NCBI GenBank assembly: GCA_016793095.1
Contig: JAEUJQ010000045.1
Span: 62,001 to 126,000 of the forward strand
Source of the DNA: Myxococcaceae bacterium
GTDB taxonomy: Bacteria; Myxococcota; Myxococcia; Myxococcales; Myxococcaceae
Direction: 5' to 3'
DNA: 64,000 nucleotides
Made by a program: the position numbers and the translations under genes. Each line of letters begins with the position of its first letter. Within the stretch, counting starts at the first letter, position 1. Under the pieces are notes generated by a model that had not been told where the DNA came from, searched no databases, and saw nothing but the letters and a program-made list of their open reading frames with translations. Below are positions 43,743 through 51,544 of this stretch, in pieces.

Positions 43743-43760
43743 CCCGAACGTTCGTTCGGG
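43743..43760. promoter_or_regulatory. TetR-type operator dyad (CCCGAACGTTCGTTCGGG)
   Basis: An 8-2-8 perfect inverted repeat lies 33 nt upstream of bzdX and about 120 nt upstream of the divergent dehydratase-like gene. Its core, 43745-43758, fits CNAACGNNCGTTNG, the consensus I recall for the TetR-family phenylacetate repressor PaaR. On the minus strand it sits just downstream of a weak promoter-like pair (TTTACA at 43791-43786, TACTCC at 43767-43762). A repressor bound here could shut off bzdX onwards, and possibly the divergent pair. Confidence 0.7.
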
Positions 43761-43878
43761 AGGAGTACCGCAGCGGCTCCGCTCCTGTAAAGTGCCTCGT
43801 CGCGACGGGGCGCGTCGTGGGGCCGCGTTGACGGGCGTGACGAAGGCGGCGAAGACGCGAACGAGCGAGGAGATCAGC

Positions 43879-45096
43879 GTGGGCGAGATTCGAGCGACGA
43901 ACGAGCTGAAGCGGATCTTGAAGGACGCCTTCCAGGGCTTCTTCCCGAAGGAAGGCCCGGCGCCGAAGGTGGCCTGGTGCACCAGCGTCGGCCCGGCCGA
44001 GCTGCTGATCGCGATGGGCTTCAAGGTCTACTACCCCGAGAACCACGGCGCGCTCCTCGGGGCCACGCGGCTCGCGAACGAGTACATGGGCGCGGCGAAC
44101 GCGCTCGGCTACTCCCCCGACATCTGCTCGTACCTCACGGCCGACGTGGGCGCGTTCCTGCAGCACCAGACGCCGCTCACGAAGGCCTACGGCATTCCCG
44201 GCGTCCCGAAGCCCGACGTGCTCGTCTACAACACGAACCAGTGCCGCGAGGTGCAGGACTGGTTCATGTTCTACGCGCGCCACTTCAAGGTGCCCGCCTT
44301 CGGCGTCATCTCGCCGAACATGGTGAACGAGCTCGAGCCCTCGCAGATCGACTACTGCGCGGCGCAGCTGAAGGACCTCTCCTTCGCGCTGGGGAAGATC
44401 GCGGGCGCCACGCTCGATCACGACCGGCTCGCCGAGGTGGTCGAGCTGTCGCGACAGACCTCGGTGCTGTGGGGCGAGTTCCTCGACTTTGGCCGGCACA
44501 AGCCCGCGCCGATGACGTTCTTCGACGGCTGCATTCAGATGGCGCCCGCGGTGGTGCTGCGCGGCACGAAGCCCGCCGTGGACTACTACCGGCTCCTCAA
44601 CGACGAGCTGCGCGCCCACGTCGCGCGGAACGACGCCGCGGTGAAGGGCGAGACGGTGCGCCTGTACTGGGAGGGCATGCCGCTGTGGGGCAAGCTGCGC
44701 TACTTCTCCGAGACGCTCGGGGGCATGGGCGCGAACGCGGTCGCCTCGACGTACTGCAACTCGTGGGTGTTCGACGACTTCGACGCGAAGGACCCCTTCC
44801 GCTCGATGGCGCGCGCGTACACCGAGATCTTCATCAACCGCAGCGAGGCCAAGAAGGAAGAGCTGATGAAGGCGATGCTCGAGCGCTTCGAGATCGACGG
44901 CGTCATCTACCACGACGCCAAGACGTGCCCGCACAACTCGAACTCGCGCTTCGGCATGCCCCAGCGCCTGTCGGCGGCCACCGGCATTCCCCACCTGGTG
45001 ATGAACGGCGACCTCTGCGATCTGCGCTGCTTCTCCGAGGAGCAGACCACCACCTCGCTCGAGGCCTTCGTCGAGCAGCTCAAGGAGCGCAACTGA
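43879..45096 (+). CDS. 2-hydroxyacyl-CoA dehydratase / benzoyl-CoA-reductase-like protein
   Basis: A 405-residue protein. I chose the GTG at 43879 because AGGAG lies 6 nt upstream. It belongs to the dehydratase D-component superfamily that includes HgdB, BcrB and double-cubane proteins. Cysteines lie at 34, 83, 122, 160, 218, 293, 350, 380 and 384; those in WCTS, DICSYL, NQC and AKTC are at the usual cluster-ligand places. There is no second dehydratase subunit beside it. The next gene, 2 nt on, encodes a matching activator ATPase. Possible roles are a second reductase, a dehydratase, or a double-cubane-type reductase. It is divergent from the aromatic operon. Confidence 0.85.
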   Translation: MGEIRATNELKRILKDAFQGFFPKEGPAPKVAWCTSVGPAELLIAMGFKVYYPENHGALLGATRLANEYMGAANALGYSPDICSYLTADVGAFLQHQTPLTKAYGIPGVPKPDVLVYNTNQCREVQDWFMFYARHFKVPAFGVISPNMVNELEPSQIDYCAAQLKDLSFALGKIAGATLDHDRLAEVVELSRQTSVLWGEFLDFGRHKPAPMTFFDGCIQMAPAVVLRGTKPAVDYYRLLNDELRAHVARNDAAVKGETVRLYWEGMPLWGKLRYFSETLGGMGANAVASTYCNSWVFDDFDAKDPFRSMARAYTEIFINRSEAKKEELMKAMLERFEIDGVIYHDAKTCPHNSNSRFGMPQRLSAATGIPHLVMNGDLCDLRCFSEEQTTTSLEAFVEQLKERN

Positions 45097-45098
45097 CG

Positions 45099-45899
45099 AT
45101 GGCGGACGCGACCCACTTCGCGGGCATCGACCTCGGCTCGGCCTTCACCAAGGCCGTGGTGATCACCGGCGACGGCGAGGTCGTGGGCCGCCACGTCGAG
45201 CGCACCGGCATCTCGTTCGAGACGAACGCCGACAAGGTGTTCGACGGCGCGCTGAACGAGGCCGGCCTCACCCGGGCGCAGGTGAAGGCCGTGGGCGCGA
45301 CCGGCGTGGGGCGGCGCAACTGCGCGTTCGCCACCGTGGTGAAGCCCGAGATCGGCTGCTTCGCGAAGGGCGTCTTCTTTCACCAGCGCGGCCTGTGCGT
45401 GGTGATCGACATCGGCGGACAGGACAACAAGATCATCCGCGTGACCGCGCAGGGCCAGCAGGACTTCTTCAAGATGAACCGCAAGTGCGCGGCGGGCACC
45501 GGCGCGTTCCTCGAAGAGATCTCGTTCAAGCTCGCGGTGCCGCAGCCCGAGATGAACGCGCGGGCGAGCCGGGCCACGAAGGTCGTCAGCATCGGCAGCT
45601 ACTGCACGGTGTTCTCGGCGACCGAGATCATCCACCACATCCGCGAGGGCCACGACGTCGACGCGATCTTCCGCGGCGTCTACGAGTCGGTGGTGAAGCG
45701 GGTGCTCGAGATGGCGCCGATCACCGACACGGCGGTGCTCGCCGGCGGCGCGATCGCGACCAACCCGGTGCTGGTGGACCTCTTCCGCGAGAAGCTCAAG
45801 GTGCCGGTGGTGGTGCCGCCGTCGCCGCAGACGCTCGGCGCCCTCGGCGCGGCCCTCTACGCCCGGGACGGCGCGGCGAGCGACGACACCGACGCCTGA
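45099..45899 (+). CDS. activator ATPase of the 2-hydroxyacyl-CoA dehydratase type (HgdC/BadF family)
   Basis: A 266-residue ASKHA-fold ATPase, the size of stand-alone archerase activators such as HgdC (about 260). It has GIDLGSAFTKAV, VVIDIGGQDNKII, and cluster cysteines Cys130 (RKCAAGTGAFLE) and Cys169 (GSYCTVFSATE). As a homodimer it would hold one 4Fe-4S cluster and pass ATP-driven electrons to the partner encoded 2 nt upstream. It differs clearly from the P and Q subunits on the other strand, so it is not a simple recent duplicate. Confidence 0.9.
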   Translation: MADATHFAGIDLGSAFTKAVVITGDGEVVGRHVERTGISFETNADKVFDGALNEAGLTRAQVKAVGATGVGRRNCAFATVVKPEIGCFAKGVFFHQRGLCVVIDIGGQDNKIIRVTAQGQQDFFKMNRKCAAGTGAFLEEISFKLAVPQPEMNARASRATKVVSIGSYCTVFSATEIIHHIREGHDVDAIFRGVYESVVKRVLEMAPITDTAVLAGGAIATNPVLVDLFREKLKVPVVVPPSPQTLGALGAALYARDGAASDDTDA

Positions 45900-45900
45900 G

Positions 45901-46310
45901 CTGCGAGCTCGGTCTCGGGGCCCGAACTCCGCCTCCGCGCGCGGCTCCAGCGCGGCGGACGAGCGACGCCTGTGCCGCGGGCTCCGTCTCGGGCCCGAAC
46001 TGCGGCCAGGTCGAGCGCATCGCGCCGGTCACTTACCAGGCCGTGGTCGACTCCGCCTCATGCGGCGCCCGCGCGGCCGGCGAGCGACGCCTGTGCCGCC
46101 AGCTCCGTCTCGGGCCCGAACTGCGGCCAGGTCGAGCCCATCGCGCCGGTCCAGTTGCCAGGCCGTGGTCGACTCCGCCTCATGCGGCGCCCGCACAGCC
46201 GGCGAGCGACGCCTGTGCCGCGAGCTCCGTCTCGGGCCCCGCGCGAGGCCGTGGTCGACTCCGCCTCCGTGCGGTGCCCGCGGCTGGCGAGCGCTGTGAC
46301 GAGCTGCCCA
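45901..46310. repeat. tandem repeat array, unit about 121 bp
   Basis: The segment starting GAGCGACGCCTGTGCCGC recurs at 45961, 46082 and 46204, giving units of 121 and 122 bp. The third unit lacks about 37 bp in the middle and is followed by a degenerate start of a fourth at 46289. A partial unit lies before 45961. The unit length is not a multiple of three, so each copy changes frame and a repeat protein is unlikely. The array fills the gap between two convergent genes. It includes GTCGAC and GCGCC-rich dyads but no clear terminator. Confidence 0.85.
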
Positions 46311-46347
46311 CGAGACGAGGGCCTGCGCGCGATCCCGCGGCGCCGGG

Positions 46348-46788
46348 TCAGCGTGGCGGCGACTTCTCGGCCTCCTGCGCCAGCTGGGCGGCCAGCAGCG
46401 CGTGCAGGTCGTCCGGGAACTGCGTCGCGGTGAACGTCGAGGTGTCGATGCCCGCCTGCTTCAGCACGATGACGGCGCAGCGCTCGTCGGTCTCGCCCCG
46501 GTAGAAGGTGAAGCGCGAGGTGACGGAGCGCTTCGAGATCGTCAGCACCTCCATCACGATGCGCGCGGTGTCGCCCAGGCGCAGCGGCGCGAAGAAGTTC
46601 GCCTCGCTGTGGACGATGGGGAAGCCGAGCCGGCGCGTCGCCAGCACCTCTCCGTAGGGGATCTTCGCGTGGTCGTTGAAGAAGTCCTCGAAGGTGCGGT
46701 GGGCGAAGTCGAAGAAGCGCGCGAAGTAGACGACGCGCGCCCAGTCGATGTCCGCGAAGCGCACCAGGTGACGTGCGGTGAAGGCCAT
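46348..46788 (-). CDS. 4-hydroxybenzoyl-CoA-thioesterase-family (hotdog) thioesterase
   Basis: A 146-residue hotdog-fold protein with the 4HBT signature RFADIDWARVVYFARFFDF near the N-terminus; Asp14 is the expected catalytic residue. It would hydrolyse an acyl- or aroyl-CoA to the free acid. Next to an aromatic-CoA operon, a role in releasing CoA from stalled aromatic thioesters is plausible, but the family also includes general YbgC-type thioesterases. It lies downstream of the repeat array and transcribes toward it. Confidence 0.88.
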   Translation of the reverse strand: MAFTARHLVRFADIDWARVVYFARFFDFAHRTFEDFFNDHAKIPYGEVLATRRLGFPIVHSEANFFAPLRLGDTARIVMEVLTISKRSVTSRFTFYRGETDERCAVIVLKQAGIDTSTFTATQFPDDLHALLAAQLAQEAEKSPPR

Positions 46789-46892
46789 GGCGTCAGCTCC
46801 TCCCCGCGGCAGAGGAGCGACCGTTGTTCAGGACGACGTGCGGGGGCATGGGCGCGCGCCTGTACCACGCTCATGCCGGGACGGAACGCGTT

Positions 46893-47744
46893 TCAACCGA
46901 GGTTGAAGACGCGCTTCGCGTTGTCGCGCAGCACCTTCTTCGCGGTGTCCTCGTCCATGCCCAGCTCGTCGAACTGCTGGTTGTAGCGCTCCCACGAGAG
47001 GCCGTTCGAGCCGAAGAGCACCTTCTCGCGGCCCGCGCGCGACTTCAGGTACTGCAGCAGCGCGGGGCTGATGTACTTCGGCAGCCACGCGGACAGCGAC
47101 ACGAAGACGTTCGGCCACTTCGTCGTCACCGCGATCATCTCGTCCACCCACGGCCAGCCGGTGTGCGTGCCGACGAGCTTGAGCTGCGGGAAGTCGCAGG
47201 CGATGCGATCGAGCTGAATCGGGCGGCCGTGCTCGCTGGGCATCGCCTCGAGCACGTGACCGACCTGCATCGACACCGTCACGCCGAGGCCCTCACACAT
47301 CGCGTAGAGCGGGTACATCTTCCGGTGATCGAGCGGGATGTCGTAGCCGTAGATGTGGAGGTAGACGCCCTTGAAACCTCTCTTCGTGACGTCCTCCTCG
47401 ACCTTCTTGAGGCCGGCGCGGATGTCGTTCGGATCGTAGTCGGCGAGGCCGTACACGCGGCCCGGGTACTTCTTCGACAGCGCGGTGATGTCCTCGGTGA
47501 GGTCGAGGGCGAAGCGCTTCTGGCGCCGGTACGACCACGCGAGGAGATCGGTCGCGAGCACGCACTCGACGTTCGCTGCGTCCATCGCCTTGATGAGCGC
47601 CTCGCCGTCGTCGTAGCCGTCGCCCCACGCGAGCTCGACCTTGCACTTGAGCTCGCCCGGCGAGTTTGTCGCCTCGACCCAGCTCTGCTTCCACTTCTTG
47701 AGGAGCAGCGGGAACAACGTGTCGACGCTCTTGATCTGGCTCAT
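46893..47744 (-). CDS. amidohydrolase-2-like protein with incomplete metal site
   Basis: A 283-residue TIM-barrel protein of the amidohydrolase_2/ACMSD-like group, starting at the ATG at 47744 with GAGG upstream. It has GVYLHIYGYDIP, KLVGTHTGWPWVDE and KVLFGSNGLSWE, and ends VLRDNAKRVFNLG, all typical for the group. However, the N-terminal HxH metal motif usually found in the first ten residues is absent; the sequence there is SVDTLFPLLLKKW. It may bind metal differently or be non-hydrolytic. Members decarboxylate or hydrolyse ring compounds, so a link with the aromatic cluster is possible. Confidence 0.8.
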   Translation of the reverse strand: MSQIKSVDTLFPLLLKKWKQSWVEATNSPGELKCKVELAWGDGYDDGEALIKAMDAANVECVLATDLLAWSYRRQKRFALDLTEDITALSKKYPGRVYGLADYDPNDIRAGLKKVEEDVTKRGFKGVYLHIYGYDIPLDHRKMYPLYAMCEGLGVTVSMQVGHVLEAMPSEHGRPIQLDRIACDFPQLKLVGTHTGWPWVDEMIAVTTKWPNVFVSLSAWLPKYISPALLQYLKSRAGREKVLFGSNGLSWERYNQQFDELGMDEDTAKKVLRDNAKRVFNLG

Positions 47745-48329
47745 GTGTGCCTCGGGCAGGAGAAAGTGGGGCGACGACAAAGCACCTGTGCCCGCGCGAG
47801 TCGACTCGACGAATGAAGCGAAGCTCACGCGGCGTGTGATTCCTGCTCACGCGAGGCCGATACTGGGACAGCGATGCCGGTGCGCGCCGCGGCCGTCAGG
47901 TCGCGTCGAGGGAGTTCATGCGGTAGGAGCACGCTGAGATGCGCAGCGACCTGCACTCGCTCACTCGCTGGCTGAAGTTGCTGGCCACCTGCCTGGCGGT
48001 GGGCTCGATGGTGAGCCTGCGCAGGTCGTCAGCCCCATCGGGACGGTGAGCGTCGCGCATGGCGGGCCTGGCAAGAAGCCCGTTCCGACCACCACCCGCG
48101 CCGAAGGCGTCGTTCGTCGCCTGGAGCCGAGCGCCGCCGTGCGCTCCTCTGTGGCGTGGCGCTTCGTTCAGGTCTGGCCCCCGAGAGAGCCCCTCCCGTC
48201 GGGCCCGCCTCGGTTCCTGCTGCATCGTGCGTTGCTGAACTGAGCGGCAACGCAGCAGCGCACTGCCTTCTCCAACCTCTCACCACTTCCGGCCGACTCC
48301 GTGCGGAGCGGCTCGTGCAGGAGCACGCC
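47745..48329. other. intergenic stretch without a supported gene
   Basis: About 585 bp between the amidohydrolase and the alpha/beta hydrolase starts. Short frames exist on both strands but none has a good start site and family-like sequence. A minus-strand frame ending at 47896 gives a plausible-looking C-terminal peptide (RQVASNFSQRVSECRSLR) and could be the remnant of a lost gene. Promoters for the two divergent genes must lie here; I cannot pin them down. Confidence 0.4.
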
Positions 48330-49238
48330 ATGAACCACCCCTCGCATTACCCCTTTGCTTCAGAGTCGAAGAAGGCGCGGTACCTCGCCCACCTTCAGCA
48401 GCGCGCCGCAGCCTGGCCCATCCCCTTCGAAGGAAGGACAGTGGAGACCGCCCGCGGGCGCACCTTCATGCGCATCAGCGGGCCCGCCGATGCGCCGCCG
48501 CTGGTGTTGCTCCCTGGCGGAGGCACCAGCTCGCTGATGTGGCAACCCAACATCGGGGGGCTTTCAGCGCACTACCGCACCTACGCGCTCGACAGCATCG
48601 TGGACCTCGGCCTGAGCGCGAACACGCACCCCGTCAAGACGGTCGATGATCTCACCACCTGGCTCGAGGAGCTCTTCGAGGCATTGCGGTTGGGACCAGG
48701 CCTCCGGCTCATGGGCCTCTCCCACGGCGCCTGGCTCGCGGCCCACTACGCGTATCGGTTTCCGTCGCGCCTCGCGAAGGTGGTCTTGCTGGCGCCTCCT
48801 GGCTGGGCCGTCGCCATTCGCCCCGGATATCTCCTGCGGATGATGCAGATCCTGCTCCCGCCCCGGCGCGTCTTCATTCGCAAGGTGTACCGAGAGAGCC
48901 TGCCTGGCCTGGTCGCGACCGGTGCGTCCGGACTGAAGCTGATCGACGAGATGACGGACGACCTGGCGCTGGCCTTCGAGTGCTTCGGGCTGCGCCGGAT
49001 GACGCAGATGCTCGAACCGACGGTGGCTGAGGACGAGAGGTTGCGGCTCACGATGCCGACTCTGTTCGTCATTGGCGAGCACGAGGTGATGTATCCCGCT
49101 CAGGAGGCGCTCGACCGCCTCGCCAGGGTCGCCCCCGGCATTCAGCGGCTGCTCATCCCCGGAGTGGGCCACGATCTCACGTGGGCCAGACCGGATGAGC
49201 TCAACCGGCACGTCCTTGCGTTCCTCGACGCGACCTGA
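48330..49238 (+). CDS. alpha/beta-fold hydrolase
   Basis: A 302-residue hydrolase; the ATG at 48330 has AGGAG 6 nt upstream. The oxyanion region is LLPGGGTSSLMW. The nucleophile Ser lies in MGLSHGAWL (GxSxG), the acid probably in FVIGEHEVMYP, and the base His in PGVGHDLTW. No signal peptide is seen. Substrate is unknown; the fold covers esterases, haloalkane dehalogenases and C-C hydrolases. It stands alone. Confidence 0.85.
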   Translation: MNHPSHYPFASESKKARYLAHLQQRAAAWPIPFEGRTVETARGRTFMRISGPADAPPLVLLPGGGTSSLMWQPNIGGLSAHYRTYALDSIVDLGLSANTHPVKTVDDLTTWLEELFEALRLGPGLRLMGLSHGAWLAAHYAYRFPSRLAKVVLLAPPGWAVAIRPGYLLRMMQILLPPRRVFIRKVYRESLPGLVATGASGLKLIDEMTDDLALAFECFGLRRMTQMLEPTVAEDERLRLTMPTLFVIGEHEVMYPAQEALDRLARVAPGIQRLLIPGVGHDLTWARPDELNRHVLAFLDAT

Positions 49239-49284
49239 ACCGGTCCCGCGCAGCCCTGTTCAAGGCCATGCACGGCCAGCACCA

Positions 49285-49369
49285 TGGCCCTCCCCGGACT
49301 CGAACCGGGACGCCTTTTGGGGGCGGCGGATTTTGAGTCCGCTGCGTCTACCAATTCCGCCAGAGGGCC
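49285..49369 (-). tRNA. tRNA-Leu (anticodon CAA)
   Basis: An 85-nt class II tRNA on the minus strand with a long variable arm. The acceptor stem pairs GGCCCTC with GAGGGCC, discriminator A. The anticodon arm is GCGGA-CTCAAAA-TCCGC with CAA. The D arm has GAATTGGTAGAC and the T arm GGTTCGAGTCC. CCA is not encoded. Confidence 0.94.
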
Positions 49370-49440
49370 AGCTGCGACAGACTGACGCGCCTCATAGCAG
49401 AACCCGACACCGACGGAAGACCACCGGAAGAGGACCAACG

Positions 49441-50605
49441 ATGACCTGCGCTTCGCGATTGCTCACCGTGCTCGCGACAGCGCTGGCCGCCTGCACTCAG
49501 CCACCGGGCCCGACCGACGGAGGCGCCGGCAGCGCCGGAGGGCAGGCGTCACAGGGCGGCGGGGCGACCGGCGGCGGAGCCGGGGGGTGCGGGCGGCGGC
49601 GCGAGCGGAGATGGAGGCCTCCTCGACGTCACCACCTTTCTTCCCGCCTGCGCCGCCCTTCCCCACGCCTGCGATGCCGACGGAGGCCCCGAGTGCGGGC
49701 AGTGCCAGTACCGCATCCGCGCCGACGGCACGCGCTGCGGGGCGGGCCGGCCATGTGACAGCCTCTTCCTGCTCTTCGCGGCCATGGAGTGCGAAGGCGC
49801 CACCGTCGCCGATACGCTCGACCGCGCCGTCGGCGGCAAGGCCGGCTGGCTCGCAGCCTGCGCCCAGCCCCTCTACCCCGGTGAGCAGCTCCCCACGACG
49901 CTCGGCGCACCGGCCCGCGACGACACGACGCTCACCGCGCTCTTCGCTGCCGCTCGCGCCGCCGGCTGGACTGGCAAGCGCCTGCTCCTGGCCGGCTGCA
50001 GCGCCGGGGCGACCCGCTACCCCGTCGTCGCCGCGCGCACCATGGACGACACGCGCTGGCTCGGCACCGAGCGCACCGCTGCGTGCTTCAGCGACGGCGT
50101 GTTCGACCTCGCTGCACAGGACGACTTCACCGGCGTCGGGGCGATCGACGGCGGCACCTCATGCGCCGCGCGGCACCGGCGCATCGCCGAGGCGTTCACC
50201 ACGGCCGCTCCTCGTCCCGGCCACGCCTGCACCGCGAGCCCCGGCGGGCAGTGCGCGTGTGATCCGGCGCGCATGACGAGGCTCTGGCCGGGCAGCTGCG
50301 GCACGGGCGACTGCCTCACCTTCGAGTCGATCGCGACCCCGGCCGCGCTGGCGCCCGGCGTCAGTCCGTCGGACTTCGCGGTGGCCCACTGGAAGATCGT
50401 CTCGGAGGGTTCGTCCTTCGCCAACACGCCCGAGCGCTGCACCCGCGACGTCGTCCCCGAACCCCCGCAGGTGGGCCTCTGCTCCGCGCTCGCCCGCGAC
50501 CCGTCCCACTCCTGCACCCTCGAGGCCTGGCCGGCCTCGCCCCACTGCGGCGCGTTCGGACAGAACCTGCCAACCATCTGCGTGGACTGGTTCGAGGCGC
50601 TCTGA
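49441..50605 (+). pseudogene. lipoprotein alpha/beta hydrolase with a frameshift in a G6 run
   Basis: The ATG at 49441 opens a lipoprotein signal (LLTVLATALAAC) and a Gly-rich linker. That frame then turns into Arg-rich nonsense. The +1 frame is open from the same linker to 50605 and encodes a Cys-rich protein (ECGQCQYRI, AGRPCDSLF), with GCSAG in LLLAGCSAGATRYP as an alpha/beta-hydrolase-type nucleophile elbow. Removing one G from the run at 49582-49587 would join the two into one protein of about 387 residues. So this is either a recent null mutation, a phase-variable gene, or a sequencing error. Related families include pectin-acetylesterase-like secreted hydrolases; substrate unknown. Confidence 0.75.
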
Positions 50606-50667
50606 CCAGGCCTGTCGGGCGAAGCACCTTGTCGGACGGGCGCTCCCTCGGGTACAGGCCCGCCACC

Positions 50668-51414
50668 ATGCTGAACCTGGTGTACGCCCTCGTGGCCGGA
50701 CTCGCCGTCACCGTCATCGTCAAGGTGGCAGGCTTCTCCCTCATCGCCGGCATCATCCCCGGCACCATCGTCTTCCTCGGCGCCTACGTCGTCCTCGCCC
50801 GCCGCACCTTCGTGAAGGTGCAGCAGGTCATGGAGGCGGTGAAGAAGGAGTTCGAGGCGATGCCGGCCAACGAGAAGGAGCGCAAGCTCAAGGCCGAGAA
50901 GGTGATCAAGATGCTCGAGGCGGCGCTGCCCCTCGGCAAGCAGCAGTTCCTCATCGAGAGCGAGCTGCACGCGCAGATCGGCATGATCCACCACCTGTTC
51001 AAGAACACCGATCTCGCGATGGCCTCGTTCGCGAAGACCACGCCGCGCAGCTACCTCGCCCGCGCGATCCAGGCCGCCATCCACTACCAGCGGAAGGACT
51101 TCGAGCAGATGCGCAAGGCCTTCGAGGAGGCCGTGAAGCACGGCAAGAAGGACGGCATGGTGTGGGCCGCCTACGCCTGGTGTCTGCAGCAGAACAAGGA
51201 CACCGACGGCGCCTTGAAGGTGCTCGCGCGGTCGGTGGCCGAGAACCCCAGCGACGAGAAGCTCAAGAACGCGCTCACCGCTCTGCAGAACGACAAGAAG
51301 CTCAAGATGAAGGCGTGGGAGCCCGCCTGGTGGCAGTTCGGCCTCGAGACGCCGCCGATGCAGCAGCCGCAGTTCGTCGGCGGTGGCCGGCGAGGCCGCT
51401 TCATGCGCCGCTGA
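50668..51414 (+). CDS. membrane-anchored TPR-like protein
   Basis: A 248-residue protein with two N-terminal hydrophobic segments (about 3-23 and 25-43), then a soluble helical domain. Residues 90-210 have TPR-like repeats (AMASFAKTTPRSYLARAIQA, then CLQQNKDTDGALKVLARSVAENP). The C-terminus is basic and Gly-rich (GGGRRGRFMRR). It probably faces the cytoplasm as a small scaffold. I do not recognise a named family. It is convergent with miaA; 130 bp between them hold a CCGT microrepeat but no clear terminator. Confidence 0.7.
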   Translation: MLNLVYALVAGLAVTVIVKVAGFSLIAGIIPGTIVFLGAYVVLARRTFVKVQQVMEAVKKEFEAMPANEKERKLKAEKVIKMLEAALPLGKQQFLIESELHAQIGMIHHLFKNTDLAMASFAKTTPRSYLARAIQAAIHYQRKDFEQMRKAFEEAVKHGKKDGMVWAAYAWCLQQNKDTDGALKVLARSVAENPSDEKLKNALTALQNDKKLKMKAWEPAWWQFGLETPPMQQPQFVGGGRRGRFMRR

Positions 51415-51544
51415 GCCGTCCGTCCGTCCGTTGCCAGAACCGCGCCGCGCGCCTCCCGTCTTCCCGGGCTGCGTTCTGCTGCCGGCTCGAGCTTCTCGCG
51501 ATGCCTCCGTCTCCGTGATTCCCAGCAGCAGTCGCTGACGTGTC

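Noticed and set aside
43723-43751. Plus-strand sigma-70 promoter TTGACC with 17-nt spacer for the dehydratase-like gene
   Set aside because: The would-be -10 (GAACGT) is a poor match and lies inside the operator dyad; the real promoter is uncertain.
45900-46500. Plus-strand open frame across the repeat array as a repeat protein
   Set aside because: The 121-bp unit shifts frame at each copy, there is no start site, and composition is unlike neighbouring proteins.
46880-46895. GGAACGCGTTTC-like dyad as a second TetR operator
   Set aside because: It lacks the two-base spacer of the site at 43743-43760, overlaps the 3' end of a gene, and does not fit the consensus.
47797-47808. 12-bp perfect palindrome CGAGTCGACTCG upstream of the amidohydrolase gene
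   Set aside because: Twelve-bp palindromes are expected many times by chance in 64 kb; no regulator or second copy supports it.
47896-48225. Minus-strand 109-residue frame in the gap before the alpha/beta hydrolase
   Set aside because: No ribosome site and only the last 40 residues look protein-like; at most a gene remnant.
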